Source: Pleurodeles waltl
Lineage: Eukaryota; Chordata; Amphibia; Caudata; Salamandridae
Length of the DNA stretch: 64,000 bases
Direction: 5' to 3'
Assembly: GCF_031143425.1 (NCBI RefSeq)
Contig: NC_090451.1
Location: 662,746,575 to 662,810,574, forward strand
Shown: piece after piece, positions 59,001 through 61,740 of the stretch
How positions within the stretch are numbered: the stretch's first letter is position 1
How the letters are laid out: each line of letters starts with the position of its first letter
Made by a program: the position numbers and the translations under genes
Notes under the pieces: model-generated
Seen by the model: the letters and a program-made list of their open reading frames with translations, nothing else
The model's database searches: none
What the model was told of the DNA's origin: nothing

Positions 59001-61740
59001 CATAGACAGAAGCATCATATGAATAGGGAATGAAGATGAACATTCTCTAATCTACTTCTATCACTTGAAAGCATACACAGGACAACTGGAAGTTGTGCCG
59101 GGTGGTACAGGAAATACAACCCCTACTATTATGCGTTTACAAGGCTTGTAGTGAGTAAGTACTCCTTCGTTTCCATTAACAAATTCCATCTGCTGAAGGT
59201 TCCAGAAGTTACAAAAATATTCTGTAAACAGCTTGGTAATTCCGGTAGCAGCATGCCTCTCCTCATTCTGGGTTTGTAAATTAATAATTTAGAAATGAGG
59301 CGGGAATACATGCAGTGAATGCAATTCGCAACCTGGGACCACCTGCGCCTGAAATGGGCAACTGAAAACGGGCCCTCTAGTCATCCCGCTTTTTCCAACT
59401 CTGACATTTAAGTAGAACAGGCTCTTCACATTCTGTTTCTTTGTTTTCTACAGTTTGTAGAAATAGTGTATTCAAGTATCTTCTTTTATTTTTTCATTTG
59501 CAATGGGGGTCTAGCACTGTAATGTCCCCATTGAATGGATGCCAAAGACACCATGTTCTAGTTTTGGGCCTTCATTTAACAATCCAATGCATTTTAAGAG
59601 CTTTAGTTCCGAATATGTTCAGCTCAAACAACTCACGTAATATTTTATCCCACAATCAGCTTTGGAAGGACATCTGAGTGTAATACTTAAGGAAAATGAT
59701 GACCACTGTGACATGGAGTCATCCTTCAACTTAGGTTTTTTTTTCCCCCACACTGAACCCACTAAAAGGTGATACAACAGCACATTGTACAGCATCTGTT
59801 AGGAGGTGACTTATGTTATATATAAGTGCATTATAAACAAGAAGCGAATGCGGCTAGACTTACGCATTATTCTGAGTAGCATCAGCCAGTGGAGAAGTTG
59901 GCAACACAGCACTCACCTGCATTCTGAGGTAGGCTTTGTACCCTGTTCGGATCTCCATGTTTTCCAGCTCAGTCGGAGGAATGGGCATGAGCACTGGCAG
60001 GCCCAGGCTTGAGTCCACCTGCTTACAGTCGACATACAGCTCCAAAGAGGCAGTGTCTCCGCGCAGGCCACTCATGCGCAGAATCACCATGTGGCTCCTA
60101 CCATCCGCCACATTGGCATTTTGGAGGCTGACAGAATGCAGCTTGGAGTCTTCCCGCATGTAGCGCACAAGTACTGCAAGACAAAGAAAATATGGCAGCA
60201 TAGCTTCTTCAGACAATGACACATCTTGGTTTAGCAAGTTTGAAGGGAGGTAGGGAAACCTGCCTCCTGCTGGGGACATTTTCACAATACCATTATGAAT
60301 AGTATTATCAAGAACACTGGATGGGGAGAAGGCTTCAGCTCCCCAGTGATGCACAAGGAGACACGGTGTAGGTGATGATTGCTATTGATTTCCTCATTTA
60401 CAACAGAGTGCGCTCTTTGTTTCCTGGATAGACAGTTACTTATTTATCTTCTTCAGGCAACCTTTTGACATGTTCCATATGAAATAAAAGCCTTTAATAC
60501 GGCATTAATAAAGTGCAAGACCTTTCACTTGCGTAAGAGGCTTTATAATGGCGACGCTTAGTGATCCAAATGATTAAATATTTATTCAGCTGTACTGAAG
60601 AAAAATATATTTCTAAACAGGCAGTGCTGGGAATTCTAATTTACACTATACCGTCTACCAAACTGAAGTCAGTGAAAATCATTACTTTTGCAAGGCTAGT
60701 GCTCGAGATGAACATAAATGAAGTCTTGTATTTCTATCCAATCCTAAAGAAAAACGTTTAGTTTCATCTCTGATGACAACGTAAAATAGATTTCAAACTG
60801 TAATAAGAAGGCCTGAATTATACAATTTATTTGTGAATAATTCCACTGATACCATTTTGACAATGACATGAAGGCTTAGCTCTTGCCAGGCAGGGATTCA
60901 ACGAGAGAGCTGTAGGGAAGATGGAGAACTGTAACACTGGTTCTGACAGAGAAGAGAATAAAAAGCTTTTAGCACCCACTAGCTGCTGATGGCCAATTAT
61001 CCTGGGGCGACCGGGAGACGTGATAATTAATGGTACATGCAAGCACATGGCCAAGCTAACTATGAACTGCTGGGTCTGCCTTGTTTGGCTGAGGTAAGGG
61101 CTCAAAACGAATGAAAGCTCAACTTTCCCCCCCACAAAACACTGTAGAGCTTTTAACAGTGTCAGGGGAATCGGATAAGGGAAAAACAGATTTGTGACTC
61201 GCCTACTCTTATGCCTTTGGAGCGATTGGCAGAGCTGTCCGCAGTTAACTGTCACGTGGCTTCTGGGAAGGATTTCAAACGCTCTGTGACATCTCTCTGG
61301 TCCAACAGTTTCACTTCCTCCCCTCTAGCCCTTTTGTATTTTGCTTGTTGCTAGCAACAGGCCAAATCTGCTGTTTTTATTGGGAGTAAACAGTGCCACA
61401 GTACCATGACCACCTGAAGGCATCCCCAGACAAAAAATGTTGTGCTCCACATTCGCCAAGAGCGGTATGCCACGCTACCGAGTTACTAGGCAGCCATTGT
61501 GGTTCTAGTAGCAAAATACTGCATCAAACTTACTTTTGTTGATTTTCCCCACCACTGACACCTCCAGCCACTTGTTGTTGTCTTTCTTTGAGTAGAGGCC
61601 GAAGAGGACGCCACCGAGCTTGGATGGAAGGCGGAAGGTGGACAGAAGGTAAATGTCGTTGGCCGTCAGAAGTTCAGTCCTAATTTTGTCAACCACACTG
61701 GCCATCTGGCGGGTCTCGCTGACAGTCAGGAGGTCCAACA
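2785..61740 (-). CDS. THBS3: Thrombospondin-3 gene, partial (17 internal coding exons)
   Basis: Secreted, calcium-binding, oligomeric extracellular-matrix glycoprotein of the pentameric group B thrombospondins. The exons give 725 continuous codons in the order laminin-G-like N domain, coiled coil ending in a Cys-x2-Cys pair, EGF repeats, aspartate-rich type 3 repeats and the beginning of the C-terminal lectin-like domain. No type 1 or procollagen domain lies between coiled coil and EGF repeats, as expected for group B. THBS3 rather than THBS4 or COMP is chosen because several stretches match THBS3 almost residue for residue from memory, for example [18 protein letters not shown] and the start of the C domain. 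Human THBS3 is about 956 residues, so roughly three quarters is here. All introns are GT-AG. The signal-peptide exon (right) and about the last 200 residues (left) are outside or unseen. In mammals THBS3 lies divergent to MTX1, which would be to the right. Confidence 0.95.
3640..4990. repeat. Degenerate ATGG/TGAATGG simple-sequence tract
   Basis: About 1.35 kb dominated by variants of ATGGATGG, GGTGAATGG and TGGATGAAT, strongly diverged. Antisense ORFs here (His/Ser/Pro/Ile-rich) are by-products of the repeat. It fills most of intron 17. Confidence 0.8.
5280..5347. repeat. Orphan fragment of DIRS internal/terminal repeat
   Basis: GCATGTGAATCTATGAAAGA followed by TCCAATACTGGAG, preceded by CTATTCTGATACAA, matches the inner half of the internal repeat of the DIRS copy at 7393 (inverse of 7815-7865). 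No DIRS coding sequence adjoins it. Confidence 0.65.
5517..5710 (-). CDS. THBS3: THBS3 exon 17: type 3 repeats
   Basis: 194 nt, entering in phase 2 and leaving in phase 1. The acceptor is TTTTTCAG and the donor GTGAGC. It encodes [37 protein letters not shown] and [17 protein letters not shown]. No RGD integrin motif is present. The intron to exon 16 is 16.8 kb because of the nested DIRS insertion. Confidence 0.97.
5711..7392. other. Intron 16, left part, no clear feature
   Basis: Ordinary AT-rich intronic sequence up to the outer DIRS end. The stretch 7080-7390 may belong to an interspersed repeat but I cannot classify it. Confidence 0.5.
7415..7690 (+). repeat. Outer DIRS left inverted terminal repeat
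   Basis: Inverse of 17590-17861, including CCCGTCGTCGAAGTGGGAGT and the CACAGAGGCTCAGTCTCTC segment. Minor differences such as a T-run length separate the copies. Confidence 0.88.
7745..7860. repeat. Outer DIRS internal complementary region (circle junction)
   Basis: 7745-7810 is the inverse of the element's left end (GTTACAGGTAAGTAACT...). 7811-7860 is the inverse of its right end (CTCCAGTATTGGGGTATC...). In DIRS elements this region is thought to template completion of the ends into a circle. Confidence 0.88.
7985..8062. repeat. (AT)n microsatellite with short (AC)n
   Basis: About 60 bases of alternating TA followed by a short CA run, in the 3' non-coding part of the outer DIRS. Confidence 0.95.
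8131..8715 (-). pseudogene. Outer DIRS tyrosine recombinase, C-terminal half
   Basis: Catalytic half of the recombinase: TSAKRVSD (first Arg box), VRAHSTRA (HxxR box, about 8310) and [10 protein letters not shown] with the nucleophilic Tyr (about 8205). It terminates at 8131. Separated from its N-terminal half by the inner element, so no intact recombinase can be made. Confidence 0.88.
8770..8935 (+). repeat. Inner DIRS left inverted terminal repeat
   Basis: Contains CCTGTGGATTCCTCACCTCA and ATGGCGCCAGCATTCGACGG. Inverse of 14518-14685 with few differences. Confidence 0.92.
9050..9168. repeat. TA-rich simple repeat in inner DIRS
   Basis: Alternating TA/TACATA tract between the left terminal repeat and the internal complementary region. 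The outer element has its own TA tract in a comparable 3' location. Confidence 0.9.
9243..9355. repeat. Inner DIRS internal complementary region (circle junction)
   Basis: 9243-9321 is the inverse of the left end 8716-8797. It is followed without spacer by the inverse of the right end (GATGGATACAACTACCTGTG...). The CTTCTG at the joint is the inverse of the CAGAAG at both insertion junctions. Confidence 0.92.
9405..10560 (-). pseudogene. Inner DIRS tyrosine recombinase with one frameshift
   Basis: Integrase replacement of DIRS elements. The N-terminal part lies in the frame containing [33 protein letters not shown] and [13 protein letters not shown] (first Arg). About one base is missing near 9855, and the frame then moves to the one at 9405-9839 with GIRAHSTRA (about 9570-9597) and [10 protein letters not shown] (Tyr codon 9474-9476). 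The N-terminus overlaps the end of the RT frame. The upstream part of the long ORF (to 12277) is only an alternate frame of RT. A sequencing error could also explain a single indel. Confidence 0.85.
10432..12684 (-). CDS. Inner DIRS reverse transcriptase, RNase H and methyltransferase-like polyprotein
   Basis: An open 750-codon frame. Its first ~120 codons overlap gag in another frame, so the true start is unclear. RT motifs are [40 protein letters not shown] and the catalytic [11 protein letters not shown] (about 11690-11722). RNase H has [13 protein letters not shown] (about 11200-11225) and [15 protein letters not shown] (about 11010-11052). The C-terminal part ([11 protein letters not shown], then APDWPRRVW) resembles the DIRS methyltransferase-like domain. 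Required for copying the element RNA. No interrupting stop was seen. Confidence 0.92.
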   Translation of the reverse strand: MYSPHCWISRLMGTNCLGLRLIRPWNGLRRAGPRLSRWDSKLLLPRPLPDSSGGFVDLGVALPPLPFGEDISNLPLPIPIDLLGGGVGSAPGELLSSTLPLPHPLAGCSRGSSLRLPPFPTHSSPVGGRLQHFLTKWETVTSDTWVLSVVGKGYTLPFREFPPLIPPRPSYCSQEHLLLLEQEVEVLLLKGAVELVPEQERGQGVYSRYFLIPKKDGRLRPILDLRILNWFLKQEKFKMLTLAQVLLALNMEDWMVSVDLQDAYFHIPILKSHRKYLRFVVGSQHYQFAVLPFGLTSAPRVFTKVMSVVAAELRRKGIAVFPYLDDWLIKAKSPELVLRHLQSTTQLLFDLGFSVNEPKSHLEPSQHLLFIGAVLDTTLGRAFPPPQRIQDIQDLVPMFRNGAVVPVLKVLRLLGLFASCILLVTNARWHMRALQWCLRRQWSQHRGDLEGTVKISRDAAMDLKWWIASNNLSQGKTFQQSPPVATVITDASTLGWGAHLGDLEIKGLWSPEEQIFHINLLELRAVRLALKAFLPSLRGQSVQVLTDNTTTMWYINKQGGVGSYLLCREALRLWSWAKDHRICLIANHLAGVLNVRADSLSRHFSADHEWRLHPDQVRLIFQKWGFPRVDLFATRENAHCPLFCSLQYPMQEALGDAFQMTWCGQLLYAFPPIPLIPRVLRKIRQDRALVILIAPDWPRRVWYSDLLQLSTCPPLHLPFRADLLSQSQGQVLHPNLQSLHLHAWRLNGAT
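12341..14413 (-). CDS. Inner DIRS Gag-like protein (690 aa, intact)
   Basis: Starts at ATG 14413 just after the 5' terminal repeat region. The N-terminus carries paired cysteines ([17 protein letters not shown], then CLWC and CDSC). An Arg/His/Ser-rich basic segment (residues about 75-120) and a long Pro/Ala/Ser-rich region follow. A more globular part comes after about residue 420. The C-terminus is a Gly/Arg/Ser-rich tail ([18 protein letters not shown]). Gag function is inferred from position and from similar proteins at 1828 and 17488. It overlaps the RT frame by about 340 bases. Confidence 0.85.
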   Translation of the reverse strand: MSQRKSGFKPCRECGGKMSVTDPHSDCLWCLSSDHDVSTCDSCQHMNPKALKEREAKLFMAKSKEKHHKKSSPRHRRHRDSRRRRESRRHSREARSRSPDRRRRTWEVSPTVTPHPSTPLPSPASPTSPGQASVIEVLEPQVFSPAQTPRPASGSPPSQAPQYPAFPTPGADSSAFLNAMYAIFQQMAPGGAPAGPLAFSLGDPAPLRPAPFMPFLPFGNVGSAPVSAPVAAPVASEGLAPGISIPSTSRFRPVTPVGPSVSTALQSAPKLPVAPDAASVASEDRRRSPTSAEVLSTPRIEQRLHSRRRALRVLEEQEYQRALEEGELEDSGDGLRGLESASGLDTSPEWDLSSPGEYTEEAASFHTVVRKAASFLDLPLPVVEAKQNLLTEVLHPASAAAEPLLPFNDALLDPVLEVWKRPASSPAVHRAVARRYRTAPTDPGFLSRHPTPESLVVQASCSSKSAPGSFPTVPGDRDSKKLEAQSKKIFSSCSLALKATNATCILGRYIHALMDDISSSFTELPQGLLDLVSDAQAAATQIIQTGLDTTDSVARAMGTTVVERRQAWLRNSGFSADVQSTLLDLPFDGDKLFGAKADSALERFKESRATAKSLGLQAPSSTASSRFFRRFRGFGRGSSSSSFRGRYQQPASSHPYRSFRGRGRVRTRGASQQHSASSSSSGGVQQGKQP
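14518..14685 (-). repeat. Inner DIRS right inverted terminal repeat
   Basis: Inverse partner of 8770-8935. Contains GACGTCAGACGGCGTCGCGT and TGAGGTGAGGAATCCACAGG. The near identity of the arms indicates recent insertion. Confidence 0.92.
14697..15120 (-). pseudogene. Outer DIRS tyrosine recombinase, N-terminal half
   Basis: Contains the core-binding-like region ([18 protein letters not shown], then [14 protein letters not shown] and QFLKGLFRM). It is interrupted at the CAGAAG at 14692-14697 by the inner DIRS. The remainder is at 8131-8715, in compatible phase. Confidence 0.85.
15123..16330 (-). pseudogene. Outer DIRS RT end, RNase H and methyltransferase-like domain
   Basis: A continuous frame, shifted relative to the upstream RT part. 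RNase H motifs are [12 protein letters not shown] (about 15900) and [15 protein letters not shown] (about 15720). Downstream, [11 protein letters not shown] and APRWPRQFW resemble the DIRS-specific methyltransferase-like domain. The RT frameshift lies between about 16250 and 16340. Confidence 0.8.
16331..17488 (-). pseudogene. Outer DIRS Gag N-terminus running into RT (degenerate)
   Basis: It starts at ATG 17488. [18 protein letters not shown] and CKIC give the paired-cysteine Gag start, followed by a Lys/Ser/Thr-rich segment of about 130 residues. The frame then passes straight into RT (about 17000) with [13 protein letters not shown]. The large middle and end of Gag present in the inner element are missing, which suggests an in-frame deletion. 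A stop codon lies at about 16625 and the same frame resumes with [12 protein letters not shown] and the catalytic YLDDWL (about 16396-16413), then ends at 16331. Confidence 0.8.
17590..17861 (-). repeat. Outer DIRS right inverted terminal repeat
   Basis: Inverse partner of 7415-7690. Contains ACTCCCACTTCGACGACGGG and ends at AATACTGGAGAA. Confidence 0.88.
17862..22495. other. Intron 16, right part
   Basis: 4.6 kb from the outer DIRS end to exon 16. The first 1.5 kb may be a decayed viral-type segment (17940-19420). From about 19420 to 22495 I see no coding region, terminal repeat or tandem array that I can support. Confidence 0.5.
17940..19420 (+). pseudogene. Decayed, possibly envelope-like segment (unclassified)
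   Basis: Plus-strand frames interrupted by many stops keep a glycoprotein-like composition: cysteine-rich patches, N-x-S/T sequons and an open stretch at 18710-18949 with several cysteines ([13 protein letters not shown], then a later CVHV). No polymerase, LTR or other viral gene was recognised next to it. The assignment rests on composition alone and could be wrong; a cellular or LINE-derived remnant is the alternative. Confidence 0.25.
22496..22548 (-). CDS. THBS3: THBS3 exon 16: short type 3 repeat exon
   Basis: 53 nt, entering in phase 0 and leaving in phase 2. The acceptor is TTCTCCAG and the donor CAG before GTATGT. The peptide [17 protein letters not shown] matches the family at this place. 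It is found only by splice signals and frame, since it is too short to stand out as an ORF. Confidence 0.93.
22549..25912. other. Intron 15
   Basis: 3.4 kb, AT-rich. Apart from a possible SINE at 23090-23230, no supported element. Confidence 0.5.
23090..23230 (-). repeat. Possible tRNA-derived SINE remnant
   Basis: GAGAGACTGAATGATTTGCT, then AGCCAGAATTAAACCTAGG and GACCATTAGGCC resemble the inverted order of a CORE/MIR-like SINE body with its tRNA-derived B box (inverse of GGTTCGAATCC). It is strongly diverged. Confidence 0.35.
25913..26031 (-). CDS. THBS3: THBS3 exon 15: type 3 repeats
   Basis: 119 nt, entering in phase 1 and leaving in phase 0. The acceptor is TCATGTAG and the donor CAG before GTGAGA. 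The peptide includes [18 protein letters not shown] and [17 protein letters not shown], almost identical to mammalian THBS3. Confidence 0.97.
28480..28600. repeat. Possible terminal repeat of another DIRS family
   Basis: TTTCTTACTTGTAATCCTAG, then TCTCAGGGGATCTCCATTGC and CCATGTGTGGGGATCCCGG follow the same plan as the DIRS ends in this window (TTACTTACCTGTAACT, then a fixed terminal block). No coding part is attached. Confidence 0.4.
29824..30000. mobile_element. hAT-like non-autonomous element (one end)
   Basis: Begins CAGTGTTTCCCAACCTGTGG followed by TCCGTGGACCCCCAGGGGTC, a start typical of vertebrate hAT/Charlie-type elements. The opposite terminal repeat and the 8-bp target duplication were not located, so the right end is approximate. 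Confidence 0.5.
30517..30540. repeat. (TG)n microsatellite
   Basis: About eleven GT units followed by TTTTGTTTG. Confidence 0.95.
31397..31556 (-). CDS. THBS3: THBS3 exon 14: type 3 repeats
   Basis: 160 nt, entering in phase 0 and leaving in phase 1. The acceptor is CTCCACAG and the donor GTAAGC. It encodes two repeats, including [17 protein letters not shown] and [10 protein letters not shown]. The cysteines are spaced for the inter-repeat disulfides of the type 3 wire. Confidence 0.97.
31557..32467. other. Intron 13, no feature seen
   Basis: 0.9 kb of AT-rich sequence between exons 14 and 13 with no repeat or ORF worth calling. Confidence 0.6.
32468..32575 (-). CDS. THBS3: THBS3 exon 13: type 3 calcium-binding repeat
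   Basis: 108 nt, 36 codons. The acceptor is ATTTCAG and the donor GAG before GTGCTT. It encodes [17 protein letters not shown] and [13 protein letters not shown] with repeated DxDxDG calcium ligands. It is separated from exon 12 by an intron of only 75 nt. Confidence 0.97.
32576..32650 (-). other. Intron 12, only 75 nt
   Basis: GTATGTAACA at the donor and CTCATTTCAG at the acceptor. Near the lower size limit for vertebrate introns, while other introns in this gene exceed 10 kb. Confidence 0.92.
32651..32761 (-). CDS. THBS3: THBS3 exon 12: end of fourth EGF repeat and start of type 3 repeats
   Basis: 111 nt, 37 codons, phase 0. The acceptor is TTGTGTAG and the donor AAG before GTATGT. The peptide [13 protein letters not shown] closes the EGF repeat and [15 protein letters not shown] opens the wire of calcium-binding repeats, ending at HCKK. 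Confidence 0.96.
32930..34090 (-). mobile_element. Decayed DIRS copy: 3' terminal repeat, internal repeat and recombinase end
   Basis: Diverged counterpart of the inner DIRS 3' part. 32955-33040 (GAATATCCCATGGCAGGCGC) matches its terminal repeat. 33280-33395 (GTGAGGAATCTGCC, then AAAGTAACTC, then GATTTCTCACCTTGTGAATA) matches the internal complementary region. 33590-34045 (GCTCTGGTGGAGTGAGACTG, then GTTCACTCACCTGGGG) matches the recombinase. Riddled with indels. It lies only about 170 bp upstream of exon 12. Confidence 0.7.
34091..35779. other. Unclassified block between two parts of the decayed DIRS
   Basis: 1.7 kb replacing what should be the recombinase N-terminus. Could be a later insertion or a rearrangement. 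I found no terminal repeats at its edges. Confidence 0.35.
35780..36500 (-). pseudogene. Decayed DIRS RT end and RNase H
   Basis: Minus-strand frames keep fragments parallel to the inner [14 protein letters not shown] RNase H motif (about 36090-36125) and a segment parallel to the MRALQW...QWSQH part of the inner protein (about 36240-36320) are recognisable, with stops and frameshifts throughout. Probably the same insertion as 32930-34090. Confidence 0.65.
36661..36682. repeat. (GT)n microsatellite
   Basis: About ten GT units inside GAGTGTGTGTGTGTGTGTGG. Confidence 0.9.
36911..37367. repeat. Chain of about eleven adjacent GC-rich palindromes
   Basis: Successive hairpins with almost no spacer: 36911/36955 (arms CTGCAACA), 36960-36985 (12-bp arms), 36986-37020 (perfect 16-bp arms, loop TAT), 37046-37080, 37081-37098, 37108-37161 (13-bp outer arms plus an inner hairpin), 37170-37214 (inner 11-bp arms), 37216-37260, 37262-37285, 37287-37335 (12-bp inner arms) and 37337-37367 (14-bp arms, loop TAT). 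The arms differ from one another apart from a recurring CCGCCAG. GC content is far above the surroundings. No ORF. Confidence 0.92.
37382..37978 (+). pseudogene. L1 ORF1 fragment (coiled coil and nucleic-acid-binding part)
   Basis: 37382-37618 gives a coiled-coil-like peptide ([18 protein letters not shown], then [15 protein letters not shown]), the typical ORF1p heptad region. A NNIYI-like RRM start near 37625 and the C-terminal domain at 37757-37978 ([19 protein letters not shown], then IQLYQDLSP) follow in shifted frames. The N-terminus is absent. Confidence 0.75.
38504..38530. repeat. Poly-T tract inside L1 inter-ORF region
   Basis: Long T-runs broken by ACT, located between ORF1 and ORF2 of the L1. 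Confidence 0.9.
38600..42290 (+). pseudogene. L1 ORF2: endonuclease, reverse transcriptase, Cys-His knuckle (degenerate)
   Basis: Endonuclease part: [13 protein letters not shown] and VYAPNTAHD, with GGDFN at 39064-39078. RT part: [33 protein letters not shown] (about 40410-40436) and catalytic FADD at 40699-40710. C-terminal: a CWRCG...H...C knuckle at about 41767-41830. At least four frame changes and several stops, for example within 41040-41060 and 41818-41822. In a working L1 this protein nicks the target and primes reverse transcription. Confidence 0.85.
42976..43128 (-). CDS. THBS3: THBS3 exon 11: end of third and start of fourth EGF-like repeat
   Basis: 153 nt, 51 codons, phase 0. 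The acceptor is CTCCTTCAG and the donor TCG before GTAAGT. It encodes [16 protein letters not shown], then [16 protein letters not shown] and [10 protein letters not shown]. One sequon (NQT) is present. Exon boundaries follow the THBS3 pattern. Confidence 0.94.
43380..44420. repeat. Degenerate tandem repeat (period roughly 60-65 bp)
   Basis: Recurring phrases such as GTAGTACAGGCCC, CCCAAGTGCAGTGTCA, GGGGAAGTAGTATAGGGCCC and CAGCACTAGTACAGGCC recur in order across intron 10. Units differ by many substitutions, so this is an old satellite-like array. Confidence 0.6.
44421..44907. other. Rest of intron 10, no feature seen
   Basis: No exon or repeat that I can support between the degenerate array and exon 10. 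Confidence 0.5.
44908..44985 (-). CDS. THBS3: THBS3 exon 10: first half of third EGF-like repeat (calcium-binding)
   Basis: 78 nt, 26 codons, phase 0 on both sides. The acceptor is TATGCAG and the donor GTG before [21 protein letters not shown] and ICTNTV carry the D-x-D-E calcium-binding EGF signature. Confidence 0.95.
45230..46340. repeat. Second degenerate tandem-like region in intron 9
   Basis: Variants of ACCCCTAGCACT, CTCCTTGAATTTCCT and CCCAGAATTTCCTTACAC recur about every 40-50 bases over most of intron 9. The unit differs from that of intron 10. Period and copy number need computing. Confidence 0.5.
46355..46495 (-). CDS. THBS3: THBS3 exon 9: second EGF-like repeat
   Basis: 141 nt, 47 codons, phase 0 on both sides. 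The acceptor is TTTTCAG and the donor CAG before GTGAAA. The peptide [19 protein letters not shown] and [11 protein letters not shown] followed by [12 protein letters not shown] matches the group B second EGF repeat with its characteristic insertion. Confidence 0.96.
46496..47258. other. Intron 8, no feature seen
   Basis: 0.76 kb, AT-rich, without recognisable repeat. Confidence 0.6.
47259..47407 (-). CDS. THBS3: THBS3 exon 8: first EGF-like repeat
   Basis: 149 nt, codons 244-293. The acceptor is ATTCTAG and the donor GAA before GTAAGA. It encodes a six-cysteine EGF-like module, including [19 protein letters not shown] and GNGTHC, with one N-glycosylation sequon (NGT). It ends in DIDE, the start of a calcium-binding EGF motif that continues in exon 9. 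Confidence 0.95.
47570..47748. mobile_element. Foldback MITE, 179 bp, with TAT flanks
   Basis: The whole element is one long inverted repeat. Left arm GGGGGTTATTCTAACTTTGG continues for about 85 bases and returns as its inverse ending GTTAGAATAACCCCC. The arms differ by an 11-base insertion in the left arm and a G near the start. TAT lies on both sides (47567-47569 and 47749-47751), a 3-bp duplication as made by PIF/Harbinger-type transposases, though that superfamily prefers TWA. Confidence 0.85.
47869..47920 (-). CDS. THBS3: THBS3 exon 7: end of coiled coil and interchain cysteines
   Basis: 52 nt, peptide [18 protein letters not shown]. The acceptor is CACTACAG and the donor GTAAGTAC. The Cys-x2-Cys pair at the coiled-coil end is the site of interchain disulfides in group B thrombospondins. 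It exits in phase 1 into the first EGF-like repeat. Confidence 0.96.
47921..48723. other. Intron 6 with a diverged direct repeat
   Basis: A segment beginning TGTACAACACTTGTGTT occurs at about 48175 and again at about 48275, each followed by a GGG(C/T)TACTGAAT block, spacing about 100 bp. Otherwise nothing seen. Confidence 0.6.
48724..48806 (-). CDS. THBS3: THBS3 exon 6: oligomerisation coiled coil
   Basis: 83 nt, codons 199-226. The acceptor is CCTCTCAG and the donor CAG before GTGAGT. The peptide [19 protein letters not shown] followed by LREDIRDQ has hydrophobic a/d heptad positions, as in the pentamer-forming coiled coil of THBS3, THBS4 and COMP. Confidence 0.93.
48953..48972 (-). promoter_or_regulatory. 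ZNF143/THAP11-type motif inside intron 5
   Basis: TGCATTCTGGGAGTTGTAGT is the inverse of the ACTACAANTCCCAGNATGC consensus bound by ZNF143 at many vertebrate promoters. It lies deep in an intron and may come from a dispersed repeat, so activity is unproven. Confidence 0.5.
49283..49700. repeat. Three tandem copies of a palindromic ~145-bp unit
   Basis: Copies begin at about 49283, 49420 and 49582. Each contains ACTATTTCTTAGC-like and AAATGCAT-like blocks, CCATTTTGGA, and then the inverse of the first block (TGCACTAAGAAATAGTGCTG at 49371-49390 in copy 1). Each unit can fold on itself, and copies can also pair with each other. Confidence 0.8.
49750..51346. other. Rest of intron 5, no feature seen
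   Basis: AT-rich. Two overlapping plus-strand ORFs (50308-50619, 50623-51072) are hydrophobic by composition and have no recognisable domain. Confidence 0.5.
51347..51373 (-). CDS. THBS3: THBS3 exon 5: 27-nt microexon, start of coiled coil
   Basis: Only 27 nt, in and out in phase 1, with acceptor CTTCCAG and donor GTGAGT. Joined to the neighbouring exons it supplies VNGMVNTIL, matching the linker and first heptad before the coiled coil in other THBS3 proteins. It lies 5.9 kb from exon 4 and 2.5 kb from exon 6. It is too short for ORF-based detection; the evidence is splice consensus, phase and position. Confidence 0.85.
53305..53372. repeat. Small inverted repeat
   Basis: AAACGGAAAAGTA on the left and TACTTTTCCGTTT on the right, flanked by A-rich and T-rich runs that also pair. 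Confidence 0.8.
55021..55091. mobile_element. Tiny foldback MITE-like repeat (about 71 bp)
   Basis: Ends GGGGCCATATGTA and TACATCTGGCCCC are inverse with one mismatch. Inside, TTTTCCCATT pairs with AATGGGAAAA. The complete element folds into one hairpin. I could not define a target duplication. Confidence 0.65.
56122..56350. mobile_element. hAT-like non-autonomous remnant
   Basis: Starts CAGTGGTTCTTGATTTTTTG, followed by GTAGACCCCTACTGAATCAC and GAGAACCCCACCTAAGCAAT, the layout of dispersed hAT-derived repeats. The right end is uncertain. Confidence 0.5.
57298..57400 (-). CDS. THBS3: THBS3 exon 4: end of N-terminal domain
   Basis: 103 nt, codons 156-189 plus one base. It begins [20 protein letters not shown] and contains the domain-closing cysteine in SECPF. 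The acceptor is TTCACCAG and the donor CAG before GTATTTG. The [15 protein letters not shown] stretch is nearly identical to mammalian THBS3. Confidence 0.96.
57640..58280. repeat. Degenerate C/A-rich AACCCTA-like tract
   Basis: Many variants of ACCCTAA, TAACCCTTA and CATAAACC over about 640 bases. Very diverged, strand-asymmetric (few G). Resembles decayed telomere-like or hexamer simple sequence. Confidence 0.5.
58281..59916. other. Rest of intron 3, no feature seen
   Basis: AT-rich sequence without ORF, terminal repeat or array. Confidence 0.5.
59917..60173 (-). CDS. THBS3: THBS3 exon 3: N-terminal domain
   Basis: 257 nt, codons 70-155. The acceptor is CTTGCAG and the donor is CAG before GTGAGT; it enters in phase 1 and leaves in phase 0. 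The peptide includes [27 protein letters not shown] and [13 protein letters not shown], typical strands of the thrombospondin N domain with the conserved DCK cysteine. Confidence 0.96.
60174..61533. other. Intron 2, no feature seen
   Basis: 1.36 kb. Short ORFs in both strands have no recognisable domain. Confidence 0.6.
61534..61740 (-). CDS. THBS3: THBS3 exon 2: start of N-terminal laminin-G-like domain
   Basis: 207 nt, codons 1-69 of the visible protein. The acceptor is CTGCAG before 61740 and the donor GTAAGT follows 61534. Entry and exit are both phase 1, so the first Val codon borrows a G from the unseen exon 1. The peptide contains [15 protein letters not shown] and [13 protein letters not shown], which mark the THBS3 N-terminal domain. 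The first residues follow directly on the mature N-terminus in the family, so the missing exon should encode little more than the signal peptide. Confidence 0.95.
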